Shown here in pieces: positions 43,468 to 52,358 of a stretch of 64,000 nucleotides of DNA. How positions within the stretch are numbered: the stretch's first letter is position 1; each line of letters begins with the position of its first letter. A program made the position numbers and the translations under genes. This DNA comes from Pseudomonas sp. JUb42 (GTDB lineage: Bacteria > Pseudomonadota > Gammaproteobacteria > Pseudomonadales > Pseudomonadaceae). The stretch covers positions 124,001 through 188,000 of the forward strand of contig NZ_JANUFD010000010.1 in assembly GCF_024807945.1 (NCBI RefSeq), read 5' to 3'. The notes under the pieces were generated by a model, which made no database searches, was not told the DNA's origin, and saw only the letters and a program-made list of their open reading frames with translations.

Positions 43468-43482
43468 TGAGAATCAATCTCA
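43468..43482. promoter_or_regulatory. Probable Fur box
   Basis: TGAGA-ATCAA-TCTCA is a perfect inverted repeat and differs at one base from the Pseudomonas Fur core TGAGAATCATTCTCA. It lies 45 bases before the siderophore receptor at 43528. Confidence 0.7.
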
Positions 43483-43527
43483 CTGCCATGGAGGCAAATT
43501 CCTACAGTCCCGATAGGTATCGCGTAC

Positions 43528-45726
43528 ATGATCCTCCGCTTCCCTTCCCACCCAACGCTGCTGGCACTGTGCTGCTCAGTAAGTTTCACCGCCTATGCTG
43601 CCGATCAGGCCATTGAACTGGGCGCCACGCCGATCAATGCCGATGCGCTCAAGCAGTCCAGCAACGAACTGCCTGAGGCCTATGCCGGTGGCCAGGTCGC
43701 TCGCGGCGGGCAAATGGGGGTTCTGGGCAATCAGGACAATATGGATGTGCCGTTCACCATGACCAGCTACACCTCGAAACTGATCGAGGACCAGCAGGCA
43801 GAAAATATCGGTGACGTGCTGCTCAACGACCCGTCCGTGCGCCAGTCCATGGGCTTCGGTAACCAGTCCCAGGTCTTCGTCATCCGCGGTCTGCCTCTGA
43901 GCGGCGATGATATTTCCTTCAACGGCCTGTATGGCGTACTGCCGCGGCAGATCATGTCCACCGACGCTGTCGAGCGCGTCGAAGTATTCAAGGGCCCCAA
44001 CGCCTTTATCAACGGTGCCAGCCCCACCGGCACCGGCCTGGGCGGCAACGTCAACCTGCAACCCAAGCGCGCCACCGACACACCGATCCGCCGCTACACC
44101 CAGGACATCAGCACCGATGGCCGTATCGGCGAACACTTGGATCTGGGCCAGCGCTTCGGTGAGGACAACCGCTTCGGCGCGCGTGTCAACCTGAGCCAGC
44201 GCGAAGGTGAAACTGCGATCAACGATGAAGACCAGCGCACCAAGCTGTTCGTTGCAGGGCTCGACTACCGCGGCGACAATTTCCGCCTGTCCACCGACTT
44301 CGGCTACCAGAAGCAGCGCATCAATCATCTACGTAACAGCGTGCAGATCGGCAGCGGCCTGACCAGCATTCCTCATGCTCCGGATGCCGATCATAACTAT
44401 GGTCAGGACTGGACCCATGCCGAAACCGAAGACACCTTCGGTATGGCCCGCGGCGAATGGGACCTCAACGACAGCTGGACCGCCTACCTGGCCGGCGGCG
44501 CCAAGCACACCCGGGAAACCGGCGTCTACGGCACCCCGACCCTGACCAACGCCGCCACCGGCGCCGCCACCATCGGTGGCTCGATGATTCCGCACAACGA
44601 AGACAACACCACGGTCATGGCCGGCCTCAACGGCAAGCTGCAGACCGGCCCGGTCAGCCATCAGATCAATATCGGGGCGGCGAGCATCTGGACCCAGCAG
44701 GAGAACGCCTACACCTTCTTCAGTACCAGAGCGACCAATATCTACAACACACCGAGCCTGGCCAAACCCACCACCGTGACCTTGACCGGCGGTGATTTGG
44801 GTGATCCGGGCGTGACCGGCAAGACCCGCAACCGCAGCCTGGCCATCTCCGACACCGTCGGCCTGTTCGACGACAGCCTGCTGCTGACCTACGGCCTGCG
44901 CCGCCAGCAACTGCGCGTGGAAAACTACACTTACGAAGGCACTACCTCCGGCGGCAAGGCCTACGGCAGCAACGACGGCAGCCGCAGTGCACTGTATGAC
45001 GAAGCCATCACCACGCCGGTGTATGGCATCGTCTACAAGCCAGTGCAGTACGTTTCCCTGTATGCCAACCGCATTGAAGGTCTGGCCCAGGGGGCGACCG
45101 CCTCTGGTACCGCGCTCAACGCAGGCCAGTCCTTCCCGCCAGGCCGCACCAAGCAGCTGGAAGCGGGTATCAAGCTGGACATGAGCTCATTCGGCGCCAA
45201 TCTCGCGGTATTCCGCATCGAGAAGCCGACTGATGGCTACCTGGACGCCAACACCCAGCTGTTTCTGCGCGATGGTGAGCAGGTCAACCGTGGCGTGGAG
45301 TTGAGCGTGTTCGGCGAACCGGTACAAGGCTTGCGCCTGATGGCAGGCGGTACGCGCATGACCTCGGAGCTGAAGAACACTCAAGGCGGCCTCAACGACG
45401 GCAACCATGCCGTTGGCGTACCAACCTTCCTGATGAACGCCAGCGTCGATTGGGATGTACCAGGCTTGCAAGGTGTGGCGCTGAACGCGCGGATGCTGCG
45501 CACCGGCGGGCAGTACGCGGATCAGGCCAACAACCTGAGCCTGCCGACCTGGAACCGCTTCGATGCCGGCGCGCGCTACACCTTCAAGGTCGAGCAGAAG
45601 GACGTGACCCTGCGCGCCAACGTCGAAAACATCGCCAACAAGAACTACTGGGAATCAGCCAACGGCGGCTACCTGACTCAGGGCGATCCGCGTCTGGTCA
45701 AGTTCTCCGGGACTATCGATTTCTGA
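43528..45726 (+). CDS. TonB-dependent siderophore receptor (FcuA-like)
   Basis: A 732-residue outer-membrane receptor. It has a signal peptide (LLALCCSVSFTAYAAD), plug (DVPFTMTSYTSKLIEDQQAE, RVEVFKGPNAFINGASPTGT) and a barrel ending LVKFSGTIDF with a terminal aromatic. The plug and NVNLQPKRATDTPIRRYT block resemble FcuA/hydroxamate-type receptors, though the ligand cannot be fixed. The Fur-like box upstream points to iron control. A strong terminator follows. Confidence 0.88.
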   Translation: MILRFPSHPTLLALCCSVSFTAYAADQAIELGATPINADALKQSSNELPEAYAGGQVARGGQMGVLGNQDNMDVPFTMTSYTSKLIEDQQAENIGDVLLNDPSVRQSMGFGNQSQVFVIRGLPLSGDDISFNGLYGVLPRQIMSTDAVERVEVFKGPNAFINGASPTGTGLGGNVNLQPKRATDTPIRRYTQDISTDGRIGEHLDLGQRFGEDNRFGARVNLSQREGETAINDEDQRTKLFVAGLDYRGDNFRLSTDFGYQKQRINHLRNSVQIGSGLTSIPHAPDADHNYGQDWTHAETEDTFGMARGEWDLNDSWTAYLAGGAKHTRETGVYGTPTLTNAATGAATIGGSMIPHNEDNTTVMAGLNGKLQTGPVSHQINIGAASIWTQQENAYTFFSTRATNIYNTPSLAKPTTVTLTGGDLGDPGVTGKTRNRSLAISDTVGLFDDSLLLTYGLRRQQLRVENYTYEGTTSGGKAYGSNDGSRSALYDEAITTPVYGIVYKPVQYVSLYANRIEGLAQGATASGTALNAGQSFPPGRTKQLEAGIKLDMSSFGANLAVFRIEKPTDGYLDANTQLFLRDGEQVNRGVELSVFGEPVQGLRLMAGGTRMTSELKNTQGGLNDGNHAVGVPTFLMNASVDWDVPGLQGVALNARMLRTGGQYADQANNLSLPTWNRFDAGARYTFKVEQKDVTLRANVENIANKNYWESANGGYLTQGDPRLVKFSGTIDF

Positions 45727-45740
45727 TTCACCCGCCGCAC

Positions 45741-45780
45741 AAAAAAGCCCCGCCAGGTCATGCCTGAGCGGGGCTTTGTT
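45741..45780. terminator. Bidirectional Rho-independent terminator
   Basis: AAAAAAGCCCCGC and GCGGGGCTTTGTT form the outer stem around a small inner CAGG/CCTG hairpin. It separates the converging receptor and chemoreceptor genes. Confidence 0.9.
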
Positions 45781-45799
45781 TCTCCACAAGCATTGCCCA

Positions 45800-47425
45800 T
45801 CAAACCCTGAAACGGGTCACCACCTCATTCAACTCCACAGCCAGGCGCGACAGCTCTTCGCTGGAAACGCTGATCTGCTGGGCCCCCGAGGACGACTGCA
45901 TGGACAGATCACGGATATTGACGATATTGCGATCCACCTCCCGGGCTACCTGCGCCTGCTGCTCGGCGGCACTGGCGATGACCAGATTGCGCTCGGAAAT
46001 CTGATTGATCGAATGGGTGATATCGCTCAGCGACGCCCCTGCCCCCTTGGCCAATTGCAGGGTTGAATCGGCGTGTTCGCGGCTGACCAGCATCGACTCC
46101 AGGGCCTGCGTCGAGCCGTCACGCATGGCATTGACCATGCTGTCGATCTCCAGAGTCGATTGCTGGGTTCGGTGAGCCAAGGCACGGACTTCATCGGCCA
46201 CCACGGCGAAGCCGCGTCCGGACTCACCCGCCCGGGCGGCCTCGATCGCAGCATTCAGCGCCAGCAGGTTGGTCTGCTCGGCGATCGAACGAATGACGTT
46301 AAGCACCTTGCCGATATCCTGGGAGCGATCGGCGAGGTTCTGCACCTGTGTCGCCGTCCTGGTCACCGTGCCGCTCAAGCGCTCGATGGCCTGCACCGTG
46401 TCCATGACCTTCGCCTGGCCAATTCGCGCCGAATCGTTGGACTGAGTGGAAGCTTCGGCCGTCGATACCGCATTGCGCGCCACTTCTTCGACCGCCGAAG
46501 TCATCTCGTTGACGGCAGTCGCCGCCTGTTCGATCTCGGCATTTTGTTGATGCAGATCGCGGTTGCTGTTCTGGGTGACCGAATTCAGCTCAGTGGCCGC
46601 CGAGGCCAGTTGCGTGGCCGAACTGCCGATCTGCCGCAGGGTGCCGCGCAGGTTGTTCTGCATCTGCTCCAGGGCCTGGAACAAGCGGGTCACCTCGTCT
46701 TTGCCGACAATGCCGATGGTCTGGGTCAAATCCCCTGCGGCCACAAACTCAGCGGCAATCACTGCCTCTCTCAACGGCCCGGTAATGCTGCGGGTGAGCA
46801 GCCAGGCCATGATAATCGTGCTCAGCGCCGCCGCTATTACCACGATCAACACAACGCTGTGTGAGCGGCTGTATTGCGCCTGAGCCTGCACGCCTTCTTC
46901 GTCGATTTTCCGGGCGTAAAAATCACACAGTTCATTGATCTGTTTGCCGGACTCATCAACGACCTGTTTCATGTCGACCAGCAACAGCCGGGCCAGGGCC
47001 TTCGAGTCGCCTCGCTGCGCCAGGTCGAACGCCTGCACGATCAACTGCTGATAATTGGCCAGGGAGGCCCTGAACTGATCCGTCAACTGCCGCTCTTGCG
47101 GGGTATTGGGAAAGCCGGCGAAGGTTTCCAGTCTTTTCGCCAAATCCTGATTACGCACATCCATCTGCCGGTGATACTCGCTCATCTGCGCCGGGTCCAG
47201 GTCGAGCGCCATGCGCAGCGAGATTGTCCGGGTACGCAGCAGCGAGTCGCGGATATCGTTGACCAGGCGCATGCTCGGCATCCAACGGCTTTCAACCGTC
47301 ACCTCGCTCTGCCGGATGGCCGACATCTGCAGCAAGGCGAACCAACCCAGCAACGCGACCAACAGGGAAATCAAGGCAAAGCCAACACCCGCGCGGCGGG
47401 CGATGGACACATTTCGAAGAAACAT
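45800..47425 (-). CDS. Methyl-accepting chemotaxis protein
   Basis: A 541-residue chemoreceptor: first membrane segment (VGFALISLLVALLGWFALLQ), a periplasmic helical domain of about 155 residues (NDIRDSLLRTRTISLRMALD is the ligand-helix-like stretch), a second segment (VVLIVVIAAALSTIIMAWLL), HAMP and the conserved tip (EQTNLLALNAAIEAARAGES). It ends VVTRFRV without a CheR-tethering pentapeptide. It is third of its kind in the window and shares the signalling half almost unchanged with the others, while sensor domains differ. It follows the MHS transporter, 52 bases after it, on the same strand, so it could sense that transporter's substrate. Confidence 0.92.
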   Translation of the reverse strand: MFLRNVSIARRAGVGFALISLLVALLGWFALLQMSAIRQSEVTVESRWMPSMRLVNDIRDSLLRTRTISLRMALDLDPAQMSEYHRQMDVRNQDLAKRLETFAGFPNTPQERQLTDQFRASLANYQQLIVQAFDLAQRGDSKALARLLLVDMKQVVDESGKQINELCDFYARKIDEEGVQAQAQYSRSHSVVLIVVIAAALSTIIMAWLLTRSITGPLREAVIAAEFVAAGDLTQTIGIVGKDEVTRLFQALEQMQNNLRGTLRQIGSSATQLASAATELNSVTQNSNRDLHQQNAEIEQAATAVNEMTSAVEEVARNAVSTAEASTQSNDSARIGQAKVMDTVQAIERLSGTVTRTATQVQNLADRSQDIGKVLNVIRSIAEQTNLLALNAAIEAARAGESGRGFAVVADEVRALAHRTQQSTLEIDSMVNAMRDGSTQALESMLVSREHADSTLQLAKGAGASLSDITHSINQISERNLVIASAAEQQAQVAREVDRNIVNIRDLSMQSSSGAQQISVSSEELSRLAVELNEVVTRFRV

Positions 47426-47477
47426 GGTCGTGTGCTCGTTAGATAGAGAAAGCGTGGCTAAGCGAGGTAGCGGTTGA

Positions 47478-48764
47478 TCAGACCAGCTTGAGTTTGCGGC
47501 TGGCCACCAGCAGAGCGGTAATACTCAGGGCGGCGGCGCCGATCAGGTAAAAGCTGGGCGCCAGTTGCGAGCCGGTCAGCGCGATCAGACCTGTAGCGAT
47601 GACCGGGGCAAAACCGCCGAAAATGGTGACCGACAGGTTGTAGCTCAGGGACATGCCAGTGACCCGGGTCTGGATCGGAAAGACATCCGCCATCAACGCA
47701 GCCAAGGGTGCGAAGTAGACCGCCTTGATCAGCGCCATCATCGACACCACCAACAGCAACGAGGTGGCGCTGGGCACTTTATTGAGCCAGAAGAACGCCG
47801 GAAAGATCGCCAGGATGTAGATGATCGACGCCCAGAGCATGATCTTGATGCGGCTGACATAACCGGTGATATAGCCCACCACCGGCGTGACCAGAGTCAG
47901 GATCAGGCCGCCAGTCAAAGTCGCCAGAAAGCCCGAGGACTGAGGAATATTCAGGGTGGTCGAAGCGTAGGACGGCATGTACTTGATCATGAAGTTCGAC
48001 GCCGTCGACACGATCAATACACCCATGGCCACCAGCAGCAGGGTTTTCTGCGAAACCAGCACTTCGCGCAACGGCCGAGAGCCGGGCTCGCTTTCCTTGA
48101 AGGCCGGCGATTCGTCCACGGTGTTACGGATATACAGCCCGACCGGCCCGAGAATCAGGCCGAAGAAGAACGGTACGCGCCAGCCCCAATCGAGCATCTG
48201 CTGGTCGTTGAGGCCTGTGGTGAGGAAATAGCCGAACAATGACGCGATGACCACGCCAAAACCCTGGCTGGCGAACTGCAGACTGGCGACAAAATTGCGG
48301 GTCTTTTGCGGTGCATGCTCCATCATGAAGGCCGTCGAACTGCCGAACTCCCCCCCGGCCGAGAAGCCCTGCAGCAGACGCGCCAGCAAGATGCCGATGG
48401 GCGCGACAATACCGATGGCGGCGTAGCCCGGCATGATCGCGATCATCGCAGTCCCGGCCAGCATCAACATGATCGACAGCGTCAGCGCTTTCTTGCGGCC
48501 CTGGCGGTCCGCATAGGAGCCCAGCACCGCAGCCCCCAGCGGGCGAATCAGAAAGGAAATGCCGAACGTGGCGAACGCCATGAACAGCGATACGGCGGGG
48601 TCCGAAGCAGGAAAGAACACCTTGCTGATGGTCAGCGCAAAGTACGCGTAGACCGACAGGTCAAACCACTCAAGGGTGTTGCCGATCAGGGCGGCAAAAA
48701 CCGCTTTCCAGATGGACTTGCCTTGTTCGGCTGCGGGGGTAGCGGTTGAAGATAATGCTGACAT
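47478..48764 (-). CDS. MHS family MFS transporter
   Basis: A 428-residue proton symporter of the metabolite:H+ symport family (ProP, KgtP, ShiA). Clear marks are GNTLEWFDLSVYAYFALTIS in helix 1, FLIRPLGAAVLGSYADRQGR after helix 2 and LQGFSAGGEFGSSTAFMMEH. The substrate is an organic acid, amino acid or betaine; the M20 peptidase 62 bases upstream suggests a dipeptide-like or acylated amino acid. An AGGAG ribosome site supports the start. Confidence 0.87.
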   Translation of the reverse strand: MSALSSTATPAAEQGKSIWKAVFAALIGNTLEWFDLSVYAYFALTISKVFFPASDPAVSLFMAFATFGISFLIRPLGAAVLGSYADRQGRKKALTLSIMLMLAGTAMIAIMPGYAAIGIVAPIGILLARLLQGFSAGGEFGSSTAFMMEHAPQKTRNFVASLQFASQGFGVVIASLFGYFLTTGLNDQQMLDWGWRVPFFFGLILGPVGLYIRNTVDESPAFKESEPGSRPLREVLVSQKTLLLVAMGVLIVSTASNFMIKYMPSYASTTLNIPQSSGFLATLTGGLILTLVTPVVGYITGYVSRIKIMLWASIIYILAIFPAFFWLNKVPSATSLLLVVSMMALIKAVYFAPLAALMADVFPIQTRVTGMSLSYNLSVTIFGGFAPVIATGLIALTGSQLAPSFYLIGAAALSITALLVASRKLKLV

Positions 48765-48826
48765 GCCAGGCGCTCCTGATGTTGTAAGTGTGTGAGCGGC
48801 AGATACAAATAGGTCTGTGCAGACCC

Positions 48827-50221
48827 TTACTTATTATTGTTTTTGCGGCAGTCGACGCTGCCCAGGTCCCAGAACAGCGCTGTCATGATTTCCAGACCCT
48901 CGAGGATGACGGGTTCGAGCATGTGTTCGTCCGGCGCATGTTGCGAGCAACCGGGATAGGAATGCGGAATCCACAGGGTGGGCAGCCCCAGCACATCGGC
49001 AAAAATGTCGTTGGGCAAGGTGCCGGCCAGGTTGGGCAAGATGGCAATCTTGCGCGGCGTGGTCCGGCCGATGGAGTCTTTGGCGAAACGTACCCAAGGG
49101 TTATCGGGGTCCAGTCGGGTGGCCGGAGTGCAGCGATCAATCTTGATCTCCACCTGTTGAAAACCTTCGGCATCCAGGTGCTGGCGCAGGATGCTTTCGA
49201 GATGCTGCCAGTCGGTGCCCACCACAAAGCGCAGTTGGCAATGAGCGAGCGCTGACGGCGGAATGGCGTTCACCGGTTTGGCCGGGTTGCCTGCGGTAAA
49301 GGTCAGGATTTCAACGGTGTTCCAGGCAAACAAGCGCTCGCCAAGGGTGAGGCCGGGTTCGCCCCAGTGCTCGTCAAGGCTTCGCCCCAATGAATGCCGG
49401 TCGATCCCCAGATCCTTGACTGCTTCGCGCACCGGCCCGGGAATGGATGAGGGAACCAGCCCACGGCAACGGATACGACCGTGCTGATCAACCAGGCTGG
49501 CCAGGGCGTTGCTCAGAACCACGGCGGGATTGACCATGACGCCGCCCCAGTTGCCCGAATGCAGCCCCTTGTCCCGCGCCCGCACCTCAAGGGAGAACAA
49601 CGCTGAACCCCGGGAGCCGAGAAATATCGTCGGCCGACTGTCGTTCAGGCGCGGGCCATCGGAGGCAATGAATACATCGGCGGCCAGCAACTCCCGGTGC
49701 TCGGTGCAGACCTCGCGCAATCCGGGCGAACCACGCTCTTCACCGGTTTCGAAGAGCACCTTGACGTTGAAGCCCAGACGCCCTTCCCGAGCCTTGATCA
49801 CCTGTTCCAGGGCCGCCAGATTGATACTGTGCTGGCCTTTGTTATCGGCGGTGCCGCGCCCGTACCAACGCTCCCCTTCCCGGGTCAGGGTCCAGGGGCT
49901 GAGCCCTTGTTGCCACTGCTCGTCATAGCCAAGTACCACATCGCCATGCCCGTAAGTCAGCAGCGTGGGCAAATCATCACCTTCGTGCCGTGAAGCAAAC
50001 AGCAAAGGCCCCGCCCCATTCGGGTTTTCCAGCGCCCGGCACGCAAAGCCCATCCGTATCAGCACTGGCTCAATTTCTTCGTGGAGATAACGCGCCAATT
50101 CGGGTGCCTGATCCGGGTCCTGGCTTTCGCTGCGAATGGCGACACGACGCCGCAGATCATCTTCAAAATGGCCGTCGGACAGATACTGGCGAACATTGGC
50201 GAGTGCAAGTTGCTTGGACAT
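48827..50221 (-). CDS. M20 family metallopeptidase/amidohydrolase
   Basis: A 464-residue zinc hydrolase of the M20 (ArgE/DapE/carnosinase) clan. Zinc ligands and catalytic residues are visible: LLTYGHGDVV, YGRGTADNKGQ, LFETGEERGSPG, IASDGPR and the late IPHSYPGCSQHAPDEH. The dimerisation domain (LHSGNWGGVMVNPAVVLSNA) is intact. Such enzymes cleave dipeptides or N-acyl amino acids. I start at 50221 (MSKQLALANVRQYL), where the conserved part begins. With the MHS transporter downstream and the divergent LysR gene it forms an uptake-and-hydrolysis unit. Confidence 0.87.
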   Translation of the reverse strand: MSKQLALANVRQYLSDGHFEDDLRRRVAIRSESQDPDQAPELARYLHEEIEPVLIRMGFACRALENPNGAGPLLFASRHEGDDLPTLLTYGHGDVVLGYDEQWQQGLSPWTLTREGERWYGRGTADNKGQHSINLAALEQVIKAREGRLGFNVKVLFETGEERGSPGLREVCTEHRELLAADVFIASDGPRLNDSRPTIFLGSRGSALFSLEVRARDKGLHSGNWGGVMVNPAVVLSNALASLVDQHGRIRCRGLVPSSIPGPVREAVKDLGIDRHSLGRSLDEHWGEPGLTLGERLFAWNTVEILTFTAGNPAKPVNAIPPSALAHCQLRFVVGTDWQHLESILRQHLDAEGFQQVEIKIDRCTPATRLDPDNPWVRFAKDSIGRTTPRKIAILPNLAGTLPNDIFADVLGLPTLWIPHSYPGCSQHAPDEHMLEPVILEGLEIMTALFWDLGSVDCRKNNNK

Positions 50222-50340
50222 TGCAGTTCCGGGTGGAGGAAGTTCAGGCCAATATAAAAGCAAGGTCATCGAACTGTATATTGCTGTTTTTTGACGGATG
50301 ACTTCTAATTATTAGAAGCCAAAAAATCAGGAACTCCGCC

Positions 50341-51234
50341 GTGGATTATCGTTACTTTCTCGCCGTGATCGATGCCGGTTCCCTGGCTGGCGCGGGCGAA
50401 CGCCTGCATATCGCGCCCAGCGCCGTGAGCCGGCAGATTACCTTGCTGGAAGAAAGTATCGGCGTGCCCTTGTTCGAGCGACGACCACGGGGCATGGAGC
50501 CCACTGCCGCCGGAAATACCCTGGCCGACCATGCCCGGCGCGCTTCGCTGGAAGAACAGAACCTGCTGGCGGATCTGCGTGAAGGGGATTATCCAGGGGC
50601 CAAAGTCATTCGACTTGTGTCGACCGAAGGGTTGTCGCGCTATTTTCTGCCCTCGGTGTTGATTCAGCACTCCCTGCAGCATCCCGGCTTCCAGTACGCT
50701 CTCGAAGTCATGTCACCCCACGAATGCGCCGAAAAAATCAGGCGTGGCGATGCCGACGTCGGTCTGACCTTCAGTACCGAACCCAGCGAGGGCGTCGAGG
50801 TGCTTCACTCGGGCCGCTCCGCTATCCGCGCCGTCATGCGCGCGACCCATCCCCTGGCACAGCAGAAACACTTATCGCTGCGCTCGCTGTTGCCCTTTCC
50901 CCTGGCCCTGACGCCCAAGGGCACGACCCAGCGGCAGTTGTTTGATCTGGTCTGCCAGATGGAAGCGCTGAGCTTCAATCACGTCATGACCTGCAACTAC
51001 TCCGGCGCCATCCACGAGTTTGTCCGCCACTCCGATACGATCGCCTTCGGCGGCGCCATCAGCCAGCGGGCCAAGGGCGAAGATGGCCTGGTCTCCGTTG
51101 CGTTATCCAACCCGCAATTCGCCGATCGCGCCATTCAGGTACTGGTGATGCCCAAGCGCTCGCTACCGGGGTCGTTGCAGGTGTTTATCGGGGCGTTGAT
51201 CGAACATCTGGAAGGTCTTGCTAGGGCGCACTGA
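50341..51234 (+). CDS. LysR family transcriptional regulator
   Basis: A 297-residue LysR regulator: winged helix at the N-terminus (YFLAVIDAGSLAGAGERLHI, then APSAVSRQITLLEESIGVPL) and a substrate-binding domain (VIRLVSTEGLSRYFLP, RRGDADVGLTF). The start is GTG at 50341 with AGGA before it, which gives the compact LysR N-terminus. It diverges from the M20 peptidase-MHS pair across 120 bases and very probably controls them. Confidence 0.9.
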   Translation: MDYRYFLAVIDAGSLAGAGERLHIAPSAVSRQITLLEESIGVPLFERRPRGMEPTAAGNTLADHARRASLEEQNLLADLREGDYPGAKVIRLVSTEGLSRYFLPSVLIQHSLQHPGFQYALEVMSPHECAEKIRRGDADVGLTFSTEPSEGVEVLHSGRSAIRAVMRATHPLAQQKHLSLRSLLPFPLALTPKGTTQRQLFDLVCQMEALSFNHVMTCNYSGAIHEFVRHSDTIAFGGAISQRAKGEDGLVSVALSNPQFADRAIQVLVMPKRSLPGSLQVFIGALIEHLEGLARAH

Positions 51235-51246
51235 ACAGAGGATTTG

Positions 51247-51302
51247 CCGTAAGAGCGGCTTTAGCCGCGAGCGCGCCCTCCCGGCTAAAGCCGGTCCTAC
51301 GG
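51247..51302. repeat. Paired REP element, GGCTTTAGCC family
   Basis: CGTAAGAGCGGCTTTAGCCG and its inverted copy (CCGGCTAAAGCCGGTCCTAC) lie close together between two converging LysR genes. Confidence 0.85.
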
Positions 51303-51340
51303 TGCTGTGTTGCTGCGCGCCAGCGCGGTGCGCAACCCCC

Positions 51341-52231
51341 TTATGAAGCGCTCTTTTCACTGATCAGGTCATAAAGCTGCTGCGCCGCCGCTGACAACAC
51401 CCGCCCCCGCCGCCGAATCAACCCCACCGTGCGGCTGACCACCGGATCCACCAGGGGCACGCTGACCAACAGGGGATGATCATCGTCCGGCATGGCCAGG
51501 CGCGGAACCGCGGCAATGCCCACTCCGGCCTCGACCAGGCTGACCACGCTCATGACATGTCGAACTTCGCAAAACGCTCGCGGCAAATCCGGGCTGTCGG
51601 CCAGGGCCAGGTCCAGCAGGAAACGGTTGCCGCTGGCCTTGGCCACGCTCATGTAATCGTACTGCCCCAACTCGCTCCAGCTGACGTGCGCACGGCCCGC
51701 CAGTGCATGATCACGGCGACAGGCCACCACGAACGCCTCTTTCAGCACCGGCTGAAACTCGATATTGGCCTCCTGCACGCCAATGTAGTTCAGGCCGAAA
51801 TCAGCCTCGCTGCGCACCACACTGGACAGCACCTCGCTGGCGCCCTCATCCATCACCCGGATGAGGATGCGCGGGTATTTCTCATGGAATGCCCGCAGCA
51901 CCTGGGGCAGGAAATAGCGCACCACCGACGGCACGCAGGCCACCGTGACTTCGCCATTCATGCGCCCCGCTACCTCGCCCAGGCCCAGCAGTGACTCGTC
52001 CAGGCTATTGAGGATATCCCGAGCCTTGCGCGCGAAATCCCGACCAAACGCCGTCAGGTCGACCCGCCGCGTGGTGCGTTCGAGCAGGCGCACGCCGAGT
52101 TTGGCTTCCAGCTTGGAAATGCGTCGTGACAGGGCCGGTTGCGACAGATGCAAATCATGAGCGGCGGCGCTGAAGGTGCCCAGTTCGGCGACGGCGACAA
52201 AGGCGCGCAAGTCGCTCATTTCCAGATTCAT
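51341..52231 (-). CDS. LysR family transcriptional regulator
   Basis: A LysR regulator of about 296 residues (start MNLEMSDLRAFVAVAELG). The helix-turn-helix is clear (TFSAAAHDLHLSQPALSRRI, KLEAKLGVRLLERTTRR), followed by the periplasmic-binding-like domain (VACVPSVVRYFLPQVLRAF, VVRSEADFGLNYIG). It diverges from the PrpD-family gene, which it probably regulates. Upstream in-frame starts exist (MPNMN, or GTG at 52270) but the chosen one fits the family best. Confidence 0.9.
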   Translation of the reverse strand: MNLEMSDLRAFVAVAELGTFSAAAHDLHLSQPALSRRISKLEAKLGVRLLERTTRRVDLTAFGRDFARKARDILNSLDESLLGLGEVAGRMNGEVTVACVPSVVRYFLPQVLRAFHEKYPRILIRVMDEGASEVLSSVVRSEADFGLNYIGVQEANIEFQPVLKEAFVVACRRDHALAGRAHVSWSELGQYDYMSVAKASGNRFLLDLALADSPDLPRAFCEVRHVMSVVSLVEAGVGIAAVPRLAMPDDDHPLLVSVPLVDPVVSRTVGLIRRRGRVLSAAAQQLYDLISEKSAS

Positions 52232-52358
52232 GTTCGGCATGCATAGATCCATAAGATTATTGCAATTCACATGCTAGCACCGTGACGCCATGATTGGCCC
52301 GTGCTGCCCTGCAAGCACGTGCAACCAGACAATCATAACTAATGGAGCACACATCCCC

